From an uncultured Clostridia bacterium (lineage in GTDB: Bacteria > Bacillota > Clostridia > Christensenellales > Borkfalkiaceae): a stretch of 20,550 bases of DNA. The stretch is from assembly GCA_934254755.1 (NCBI GenBank), contig CAKQMM010000003.1, forward strand, positions 1 to 20,550. Direction: 5' to 3'. The translations under genes were made by a program, and so were the position numbers. A model generated the notes under the pieces. That model had not been told where the DNA came from, searched no databases, and worked only from the letters and a program-made list of their open reading frames with translations. Of this stretch, positions 14,637 to 20,550 are shown piece by piece (within the stretch, counting starts at the first letter, position 1; each line of letters begins with the position of its first letter).

Positions 14637-15959
14637 TTATTCCGCTTTCGCGGTCTTAGCCGCCGCGGTATTCTCTCCCGCCGCTTCCGAGTTTATTGCC
14701 GCGATATGGTCGTCAACGTGCGCTTCGGGGTGTTTTTCATGCCCGCTGACGAGTATAAAGTCTACAATCGCCGCCACGCAGTACAAGCAAAGGGTAAATA
14801 TAAGCACGTTGTTGTAACTACCCGTTTTGCTCACTATAAGCCCCGCAACCTGGTTGCCGGTAAGCCCCGCAAACGCCCACGCCGATAACGCTATGCCGTG
14901 AATGGACGAGATGTTGCCCATTCCGTAAATATCCGATAAAAGGGTGGGCAAATTGCTGAACCCGCCGCCGTAACCCGCGTTTACTATCAAAAGCAACGCT
15001 ATCGCAATGATAACGAGTTTTACGGGCACGTCGTCGCCGCCCTTTATCGCGCCGGTAAAGAGTGCGAGCGCGGTTATTAAAATTTCGCTGATTAAAATGA
15101 TTTTATAGATAGTGTTCCTATCCTTCATTTTGTCGCCGACAGCCGAGTAAACGAGCCTGCCGCCCGCATTGAAAAGCCCCGTTAAAGCCCCCATTATTCC
15201 CGCAATTCCGCCTAAACCTACGAGAGCCAAAATTTCTTTTTCGCCGTGGATAAGCGCTAAGCCGCAAGTTATGTTCAGATAGAACACGAACCATATCCCG
15301 ATATATCTTACGTCTTTAAAAATAGTAAAGCGGGACATAAACTTTTTAAACTCGAACTTGTCGTGTTTTTCGACCCAACCGTCGGGTTTTTTAAGCAGTA
15401 AATGCCCGACAAACATCATCACGAACCATACGCCCGCTAAGATAAAGAAGACGTATTCTATCGCCAACTTTCCTTCCAAAAAGGTTATTATCGGCGAGAA
15501 TATCATTTTCGCCGCGCCGAAGCCGGCAACCGCTAAACCCGTCGCCAAACCTTTATTGTCTTTGAACCAAAGCATTAAGGTTTTTACGGGCGATAAGTAC
15601 CCGAGCCCCAAGCCTATGCCCATTATCACGCCGTAAAACAGTATTACAAGTACTTGGCTGTGCAGTTTTATCGCAAGCCCCGTGCCGGCAACGCCCACCG
15701 CAAAGCAGATAGCCGCGATTAAACTTGCCTTATGTATATCTTTTTCGACGAAGTCGCCCAAAAACGCGGCGGACATGCCTAAAAAGAATATTGCGAGCGA
15801 AAACGCCCACGCTATCGCCGAAACGGAAGCGCCCGCTTCGGTCAAAGCCGTTTTAATCGCCCCCTCGAAATACGCCCAGCAATAAACCGTGCCGATGCTC
15901 GAATGAAGAAGCACCGCAGGTATCGCCGCCCTCGTCCATTTGTTTGAACCTTTGTGCAT
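14637..15959 (-). CDS. OFA-type major facilitator transporter
   Basis: A 440-residue membrane carrier of the oxalate/formate antiporter (OFA) branch of the MFS. It has about 12 hydrophobic segments, an N-terminal WTRAAIPAVLLHSSIGTVYCW, the conserved GIGLGLGYLSPVKTLMLWF with the WFKDNKGLATGLAVAGFGAA segment, typical of the OFA group, and a matching second half (GGRLVYSAVGDKMKDRN). The last 30 residues are a soluble Ala/Glu/His-rich tail. The substrate cannot be told from sequence; organic acids are the usual cargo of the group. AGGAGA precedes the ATG. A hairpin at 15982-16004 separates it from the CNNM-type gene upstream, and no separate promoter fits between. Confidence 0.9.
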   Translation of the reverse strand: MHKGSNKWTRAAIPAVLLHSSIGTVYCWAYFEGAIKTALTEAGASVSAIAWAFSLAIFFLGMSAAFLGDFVEKDIHKASLIAAICFAVGVAGTGLAIKLHSQVLVILFYGVIMGIGLGLGYLSPVKTLMLWFKDNKGLATGLAVAGFGAAKMIFSPIITFLEGKLAIEYVFFILAGVWFVMMFVGHLLLKKPDGWVEKHDKFEFKKFMSRFTIFKDVRYIGIWFVFYLNITCGLALIHGEKEILALVGLGGIAGIMGALTGLFNAGGRLVYSAVGDKMKDRNTIYKIILISEILITALALFTGAIKGGDDVPVKLVIIAIALLLIVNAGYGGGFSNLPTLLSDIYGMGNISSIHGIALSAWAFAGLTGNQVAGLIVSKTGSYNNVLIFTLCLYCVAAIVDFILVSGHEKHPEAHVDDHIAAINSEAAGENTAAAKTAKAE

Positions 15960-15981
15960 TTTAATTTCTCCTAAAATTTTA

Positions 15982-16004
15982 AGCCTTGCAGTCTTTGCAA
16001 GGCT
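15982..16004 (-). other. Intergenic hairpin ahead of the MFS ribosome site
   Basis: AGCCTTGCA (15982-15990) and TGCAAGGCT (15996-16004) form a perfect 9-bp stem with a 5-base loop, between the CNNM-type stop codon and the MFS ribosome site. On the minus strand it is followed by TTAAAATTTT, a poor U-run, so it may be a weak terminator or attenuator, or a stabilising hairpin in a common transcript. Confidence 0.6.
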
Positions 16005-16011
16005 GTTAAAT

Positions 16012-17280
16012 TTATTTTTCGTCTTCGTCCACCCGTTTTGAAACGATGGCTTTTATTTCTATAACGCGCTTGCGCGTCGATTTGGTGACTTCGACCGAAA
16101 GATTTTTATAGGTGAACTTTTTACCCACGGTCGGAAGTTCGCCGAGCCGCTCGCTCACCCATCCGCCGACGGTGTTGGCGTCGAATTCGTCTTCGCCGAT
16201 ATCTATATCGAGTTTCTCGAAAAAGTCGTCTAAATTCGACGAGCACGCAACTAAGTAGGTGTTGTCGTTAAGCCGCTTTATTTCGTTCACGTCTTCGTCG
16301 TACTCGTCGTAAATTTCGCCGACGAGTTCTTCGATTATATCTTCCATGGTGACGATGCCGAGCGTTCCGCCGTACTCGTCCAAAACTATCGCCATGTGTA
16401 TTTTTTTGGCTTGCAATTTCTTTAAAAGCACGGATATTTTAGTATGCTCTACCACGAAAACGACGTCCTGCATAATGTCTTTTATCGAAAACCCTTGTTT
16501 TTGATAGTTGCGATAAAAGTCCTTTTCGTGTATCATGCCGATAACGCTGTCGATATTGTCGTTGTATACCGGCAAGCGGGAATATCTTTCGCCGTCAAAC
16601 GTCTTTTTAATCTCGCTAAGCGGCGCGTCTTTATCCACCGCAACGACGTTTATGCGGGGCACGAGTATATCTTTGACCTCTAAATCGTCGAACTCTATCG
16701 CGCTTTTTATAAGCACCGATTCGTCCTGTTTAAGCGTGCCGTCTTCTTCAGCTTCGTTCACGATGGTGATAAGCTGTTCGTCGGTTATCTGATCTTCTTC
16801 TTTAAGTTTGAAAATTTTGCTTATAACTTTTTTGTATCCCGATAAAATAAGGTTTATGGGGTAAAAAATATAAGTGCAGAATTTAATTATCGGGTAGGTA
16901 AACGCCGCCATTTTTTCGGGGCGCGATTTGCTTACGAATTTGGGCGTTATTTCGCCGAACAGTAAAACCGTAACCGTAATAACAACGGTGGATATAAACG
17001 TCGGGTCAACGCCGCTTTTTATAAGCTTTGTAAACAACACCACCGATAGCGACGAAGCCGTTATGTTCACGATGTTGTTTCCGATTAAAATGGTCGTTAA
17101 AAGTTTATCGTAACTTTCGTATAACTTTAAAACCTTTTTAAACTTTTCGTCTTTCATAGAAAGACTTTTTACTTTGATAACGTTAAGACTCGTGTACGCC
17201 GTCTCGGTTGCCGAGAAAAACGCGGAACACAAAATCAGAACGATTATCGCCACCAGCAGCGGAATTGTGCCGTCAGCCAT
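16012..17280 (-). CDS. CNNM/CorC-type DUF21-CBS membrane protein
   Basis: This 422-residue protein has the full HlyC/CorC (CNNM) layout: a DUF21 membrane domain (about 1-190; ILCSAFFSATETAYTSLN, LLTTILIGNNIVNI, LLFGEITPK), a pair of CBS domains (about 200-335; VKDILVPRINVVAV, YSRLPVYND, HMAIVLDEYGGTLGIVTMEDI), and a C-terminal transporter-associated domain (about 345-415; FDANTVGGWVSERLGELPTVG). Homologues act in Mg export or resistance; older haemolysin names for the family are misleading. The AAGGAGT site is 14-15 bases from the ATG, somewhat far. It lies 42 bases after the unrecognised 285-residue gene and probably shares its promoter. Confidence 0.93.
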   Translation of the reverse strand: MADGTIPLLVAIIVLILCSAFFSATETAYTSLNVIKVKSLSMKDEKFKKVLKLYESYDKLLTTILIGNNIVNITASSLSVVLFTKLIKSGVDPTFISTVVITVTVLLFGEITPKFVSKSRPEKMAAFTYPIIKFCTYIFYPINLILSGYKKVISKIFKLKEEDQITDEQLITIVNEAEEDGTLKQDESVLIKSAIEFDDLEVKDILVPRINVVAVDKDAPLSEIKKTFDGERYSRLPVYNDNIDSVIGMIHEKDFYRNYQKQGFSIKDIMQDVVFVVEHTKISVLLKKLQAKKIHMAIVLDEYGGTLGIVTMEDIIEELVGEIYDEYDEDVNEIKRLNDNTYLVACSSNLDDFFEKLDIDIGEDEFDANTVGGWVSERLGELPTVGKKFTYKNLSVEVTKSTRKRVIEIKAIVSKRVDEDEK

Positions 17281-17322
17281 GATAAATAAAATTTACTCCT
17301 TTTTATTCCGTTTAGATTCTTT

Positions 17323-18180
17323 TCAGTAGCGGAATTCTATTTTTTTATATTCGGCGTACTTTTGGTACGCGCCTTTATAATAGTAAAAATTGCCTTGCTT
17401 TATAAACCTTAACCCCTTAGAGTTAAGATACGCCGTGAACGCGTCGCCCGAAACGCCTTTCTTTTTAAGACCCGCGGCAAGTTTTTCGATCATAAACTCT
17501 TCGAGTTTTATCGGGTCGCGCTCTTCGGACTTGTTAAGGTCGGCTTTTACGGAATTTATAAAAGCGTTCGCTTCTTTACCCGAAAACCTTTCCTTAAAAT
17601 CTTCAAGGTACGCGTCAAACGTTTCTTTTATAACCTTGCGCATCTGGTTTGCGTTAAAGCCGAGGGGGCGTTTAACGTCGGAAAACTTTCCGTTTTCGAC
17701 CACGGCAAAATAACCCGTTTCGTCCTTAAAAAGCCCGTGATAGGGGTTTAAAAAGAACTTTTCGGCTTCTTCTACGTCGTCGCCTTCAAGCATATCTACA
17801 ACCGCGTTTTCTTTCGCGGTAAAAATATCGAAAAGGTTGTTCGCGCCCGCTAAGTCGCCTTTAAGCGAAGTTAAAATCGCTTCCTTTTCGCCATCGCCGA
17901 AACTATCGGCAAAAAAGCAGAAGAACTTTTTAAAAACGAATTCTATAAAAGATTTCGCGCGGTCTTCGTCAAAGCGTTTAACCGTCCACTTGTCGCTATC
18001 GTAAGCAATTTCGCTTAAATAGTTGCGCGGTTCGCGCTTCGCGGTTTCGGTTTCAGCTTCGTCGTCCGCCAAAAAAGTGTGCTTTATTTCTTTAACCTGA
18101 AATTTGCTCTTTTCCGCTTCCTGCTCTTCGCGCTTTAAAATCTCTTCGATTTCTTTGTACATTTTATCAAGACAGTTCAT
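17323..18180 (-). CDS. Unrecognised soluble charged protein, 285 residues
   Basis: I do not recognise a family. The product has no signal peptide and no membrane span. It opens with a highly charged helical segment (KMYKEIEEILKREEQEAEK, about 6-24), then an acidic linker (FLADDEAETETAKRE), an aromatic stretch near 85 (FVFKKFFCFFADSFGDG), a central region with FFLNPYHGLFKDETGYFAVVENG near 140-165, and two helical, Lys/Glu-rich repeats of the FKERFSG/ADLNKSEERD type. It ends in a Tyr-rich basic tail (GNFYYYKGAYQKYAEYK). The ATG at 18178-18180 is preceded by GGAAT; ATG six codons in is an alternative. It is first in a unit with the CNNM-type gene, behind a good promoter and a structured leader. 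Confidence 0.8.
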   Translation of the reverse strand: MNCLDKMYKEIEEILKREEQEAEKSKFQVKEIKHTFLADDEAETETAKREPRNYLSEIAYDSDKWTVKRFDEDRAKSFIEFVFKKFFCFFADSFGDGEKEAILTSLKGDLAGANNLFDIFTAKENAVVDMLEGDDVEEAEKFFLNPYHGLFKDETGYFAVVENGKFSDVKRPLGFNANQMRKVIKETFDAYLEDFKERFSGKEANAFINSVKADLNKSEERDPIKLEEFMIEKLAAGLKKKGVSGDAFTAYLNSKGLRFIKQGNFYYYKGAYQKYAEYKKIEFRY

Positions 18181-18292
18181 ATTTTTATTCCGATACGCGT
18201 TTATTTTGCCGTTAACGGCTTTAAACCGCACGCTTTCGCGCCCGACAAACCAAATCAAAACTTTGCCGATTTTGCGCTGCTTTAACCCGATT

Positions 18293-18358
18293 ACGGTTAA
18301 AAGCGGCTCATTGAACGCAAATTCGGCGTATAAAAAGCCGCAAAATAAACTTAACCGT
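18293..18358 (-). other. Structured 5' leader of the 17323-18180 gene
   Basis: Two nested stems can form near the start of the transcript: an outer 8-bp pair (18293-18300 with 18351-18358) and an inner 6-bp pair (GCGGCT 18303-18308 with AGCCGC 18336-18341). The transcript probably begins near 18355, so a few outer pairs may be lost. No known riboswitch class was recognised; the leader totals about 175 bases. It accounts for part of the 339-base gap between this gene and comFC; the rest shows nothing further beyond the promoter and terminator listed. Confidence 0.45.
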
Positions 18359-18361
18359 TAT

Positions 18362-18390
18362 ATTTTATCACTTTTTTATTTTAATTTCAA
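18362..18390 (-). promoter_or_regulatory. Promoter of the 17323-18180 / CNNM unit
   Basis: On the minus strand TTGAAA (18385-18390), a 17-base A-rich spacer, and TAAAAT (18362-18367). It sits between the comFC terminator and the next gene, the expected place for a new transcription unit. Confidence 0.8.
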
Positions 18391-18489
18391 CAGTTTTTGC
18401 AAAACTTGCCGTTCTTTTGATATATTTATAAGCCGCTTTATGCAAAAAACCGCGTCATATTTGCTTTTACGCCTTTACGCCGCAATTAA

Positions 18490-18516
18490 AAACCGCCCGA
18501 TTTATACGAGCGGTTT
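18490..18516 (-). terminator. comFC terminator
   Basis: AAACCGC (18490-18496) and GCGGTTT (18510-18516) pair across a 13-base loop, three bases past the comFC stop codon, followed on the minus strand by TTTTTAATT. Confidence 0.7.
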
Positions 18517-18519
18517 AAA

Positions 18520-19239
18520 TTATTCGATGTATTCTTTATCGAGTGCGACGGATGCAACCGTTAAAACGTAAACTTTATCCGCGCCCGCACGCTTTAAAAC
18601 GCGCGCGAGTTCGTCGGCTGTCGCGCCGGTGGTCAAAACGTCGTCCACGATAGCGACGGACTTATTGCGGAAGTCTTTTTTATACGCCTTAAAACTTCCT
18701 TTTAAGTTTTCGGCGCGCTCTTTTGCGGTAAGCGTAGCCTGCCGCTCGGTTTCTTTAACCTTTATCGCCCTATCGCTTACGGGCACGTTTATAAGCTCGG
18801 ATAAATTTTCGGCTATAAGTTCCGCTTGGTTATACCCGCGCGACTTTCGCCTTTCATCCGTCATCGGAACGGGCACCAAAACGTCCGCCGCAACAAACTC
18901 GCGCAAGCAGATTTTAGCCAGACTTTTAGCGAAAATTTCGGCAATATATCTTTTGTTTTCGTACTTCAAGTCTTTTATCAGTTTGCTTATCGGCGGCAAG
19001 TATTCGTAAACGGAATAAGCTTTGTCGAAATTTAAGTTGCGCTCTTTGCAACTGTCGCAATACTCGGTAAAATAAGGCGCGGCGCGCCCGCAATGGTTGC
19101 ACTTATTCTCCGTAATAGTCGGGAGAGTTTTTAAACACTCGCCGCAAAAATACCCGTCGCCGAAAATCTCTTTGCCGCAACAAGCGCAAGTTAAATCGTT
19201 TGCAAACAACGCCCGCTTTAAATATTCTTTAACGTTCAT
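18520..19239 (-). CDS. comFC: ComF-family protein with zinc ribbons and phosphoribosyltransferase domain
   Basis: ComFC/GntX-type proteins are needed for DNA uptake in competent bacteria, though the exact reaction is unsettled. The 239-residue protein has two four-Cys sets at the N-terminus (C18/C21 with C32/C35, and C47/C50 with C61/C64), then the linker PPISKLIKDLKYENKR, VLVPVPMTDERRKSRGYNQAE (about 120-140) and the phosphoribosyl-binding loop VAIVDDVLTTGAT (195-207). Length and order of motifs are typical. The start lies 19 bases after the stop of the upstream DUF6273-like gene and has no clear ribosome site, so translation may depend on the upstream gene. No comFA is visible. Confidence 0.93.
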   Translation of the reverse strand: MNVKEYLKRALFANDLTCACCGKEIFGDGYFCGECLKTLPTITENKCNHCGRAAPYFTEYCDSCKERNLNFDKAYSVYEYLPPISKLIKDLKYENKRYIAEIFAKSLAKICLREFVAADVLVPVPMTDERRKSRGYNQAELIAENLSELINVPVSDRAIKVKETERQATLTAKERAENLKGSFKAYKKDFRNKSVAIVDDVLTTGATADELARVLKRAGADKVYVLTVASVALDKEYIE

Positions 19240-19258
19240 TTTTTATCGACAATTCGTT

Positions 19259-20550
19259 TTACGCTAAATTTATCCACATCGCGGGAACGACGCCTATACT
19301 CGTTTCCAAAGTCAGATGGGCATTATTGTCTTCGCCGTCCCGGCCTATTGTACGCGCGCATATAACCGTTGTGTTATTGTGCGGGGTGCGCAGCCACCAC
19401 CAACAAGGGTCCGGCGCATAGCTGCCGCCCTTTGCCCCTTGGCACCTTGCGTAATCGGTGCGCGACATAATTCTGTCTACATCCATCTCGAAACATTCCG
19501 TCGCTTCGGCATAATTCAACAAAAACACTTTGTCGTTCGTGTTTTCACAAACAAAACCGTTTACTTCATGCCCCGTTCCCGATAAACCGTTGTCAACGAG
19601 CGTAGTTTCTATCGACGCTTTTTCGCTTACACTGAACGCGGTGTTATAGAAAGCTTCGTTTAACCACTTTCTTATAGAGCTTTTAGCGTAATTGTTTGAA
19701 TAATTGCCGTTATTATAATCAAACTGCTGGCTGTCTATAGCCAAATCTGCAAGCACGAACGCCTTGCCGTTTTCTTTTTTAAGTATCTTCCATTTAATCG
19801 GTTCGTATTTAAACCAGTAAACGGTGTTTACGTAATAACCGTTTAGATATTGAACTCTGTCTGTCGATTCGTCGCCGAGTTCACATAATATAGGTCTATA
19901 GCTAATGAAGTAAACGCCTCTGTATTTTTCGCCGTCAAGATCTTTATCTATATACCACATGTAGTCGGTAACAACTTTGTTTTTATAGTATTTGTAAGAA
20001 GTCCACGCCTGCGAATTTGCCTCCGTCGGAACCGCCCCCGCAAGAGCGTTAAGCTTTGATTTGAGTGCGGTATCCTCAACTTCTTTCTGCGGATAACTGC
20101 CTAAATAGGTAGTTTCAAATTCCGGCTTTTTCTTGCCGCAGTATTTGCAACTTCCGTCTTTATATATGTGCGTCGTCTGAGTGCCCGCTATCTGCCTCGT
20201 TTCTTCGTATCCGCAAGTCTTGCAGGTGCGCTTATCCGTTCTGTCCGCCGAACAGGAAGCGGCGGTTTTCTGGCTCCAAACGCCGAATTTGTGCCCTACG
20301 GCGCTATTCGGCACCGTGTAATATTCTTCGCGCCCGCAAACGCCGCAAGTTCTGACTTGCACTTCGTCCTCGGTGCAGGTAGCGGCAGTCTTCGTTGCCC
20401 ATTCGGAATAACTATGCTCGCCGGTAGCCGTGCCCGAAACGGTCCTTTCATCGGTTATCCCGCAAGCCGTACATTTTCTGACTTCCGTTCTGTCCGCATT
20501 GCAAGCGGCTTTGGTCTTCGTTTCCCACTCGGAATAAGTATGCCCCGACG
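19259..20550 (-). CDS. DUF6273-like protein with tandem Cys repeats (5' end outside window)
   Basis: The frame is open to the window edge (430 codons visible), so the N-terminus, which may hold an export signal, is missing. The visible part begins with three tandem repeats of about 41 residues, pattern GHxYxxW-x6-AxC-x(about 8)-RxCxxCG, followed by a short Cys-pair segment (GSCKYCGKKKP). The C-terminal 270 residues match the DUF6273 pattern: YLGSYPQ, FKYEPIKWKIL, ADLAIDSQQF, SSIRKWLNEAFYNTAF, VFLLNYAEATE, WWWLRTPH and the closing GVVPAMWINL. Such architectures occur in large secreted proteins of gut Firmicutes. The function of either part is unknown to me. A GTG at 20360-20362 could be read as a start, but the repeats continue upstream of it, so the gene is longer. 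It precedes comFC closely. Confidence 0.85.
   Translation of the reverse strand, partial: SGHTYSEWETKTKAACNADRTEVRKCTACGITDERTVSGTATGEHSYSEWATKTAATCTEDEVQVRTCGVCGREEYYTVPNSAVGHKFGVWSQKTAASCSADRTDKRTCKTCGYEETRQIAGTQTTHIYKDGSCKYCGKKKPEFETTYLGSYPQKEVEDTALKSKLNALAGAVPTEANSQAWTSYKYYKNKVVTDYMWYIDKDLDGEKYRGVYFISYRPILCELGDESTDRVQYLNGYYVNTVYWFKYEPIKWKILKKENGKAFVLADLAIDSQQFDYNNGNYSNNYAKSSIRKWLNEAFYNTAFSVSEKASIETTLVDNGLSGTGHEVNGFVCENTNDKVFLLNYAEATECFEMDVDRIMSRTDYARCQGAKGGSYAPDPCWWWLRTPHNNTTVICARTIGRDGEDNNAHLTLETSIGVVPAMWINLA

Noticed and set aside
1-20550. CRISPR array, tRNA or rRNA gene, prophage, toxin-antitoxin or defence system
   Set aside because: No regularly spaced repeats, cloverleaf-like sequences, phage or known defence-type genes were seen; the repeats present are short intergenic elements.

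Overview
The window looks like a piece of a low-to-mid GC Firmicutes (Clostridia-type) chromosome, probably from a gut anaerobe. Support: a spoVT sporulation regulator followed by a SpoVB/YabM-like flippase and a YabN-type MazG (the Bacillus/Clostridia gene order), strong AGGAGG-like ribosome sites, sigma-A type promoters with 17-base spacers, a BspA-like leucine-rich-repeat lipoprotein and a DUF6273-type protein. Placement in a Christensenellales-like lineage is inference only. Every convincing gene lies on the minus strand, so the text reads from high to low coordinates.

Layout in transcription order. (1) 20550-18520: the C-terminal part of a secreted-type protein with tandem Cys repeats and a DUF6273-like end, then comFC and a terminator. 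(2) 18390-14572: a promoter and structured leader, an unrecognised 285-residue acidic protein, a CNNM/CorC-type DUF21-CBS membrane protein, an OFA-type MFS transporter, then a terminator. (3) 14397-8583: a tightly packed cluster spoVT, flippase, mazG, dusB, nitrilase-like pseudoenzyme, trmL. It closes in a 148-bp near-symmetrical palindromic element whose inner arms form a terminator. (4) 8365-7346: a short Na/Pi-cotransporter-family protein without the PhoU-like tail. (5) 7336-367: the lower glycolytic genes pgk, tpiA, gpmI and then secG, interrupted between tpiA and gpmI by a BspA-like lipoprotein gene. A short fragment at 1-59 may begin another gene.

The most informative feature is the interruption of the glycolytic operon. 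A 50-bp sequence containing a complete terminator hairpin lies just after tpiA (5123-5172) and again, base for base, just after the bspA-like gene (2571-2620). The interrupting gene is therefore bracketed by identical terminators. The bspA-like gene, gpmI and secG each have their own well-formed promoter, so the ancestral operon appears to have been split into separately transcribed units. Other points worth a second look are a Pgk with an extra charged segment, a nitrilase-fold protein that has lost all three catalytic residues, a degenerate methylase half in the MazG fusion, and several small inverted-repeat elements in the intergenic spaces. I saw no tRNA, rRNA, CRISPR array, phage genes or intact insertion sequence.
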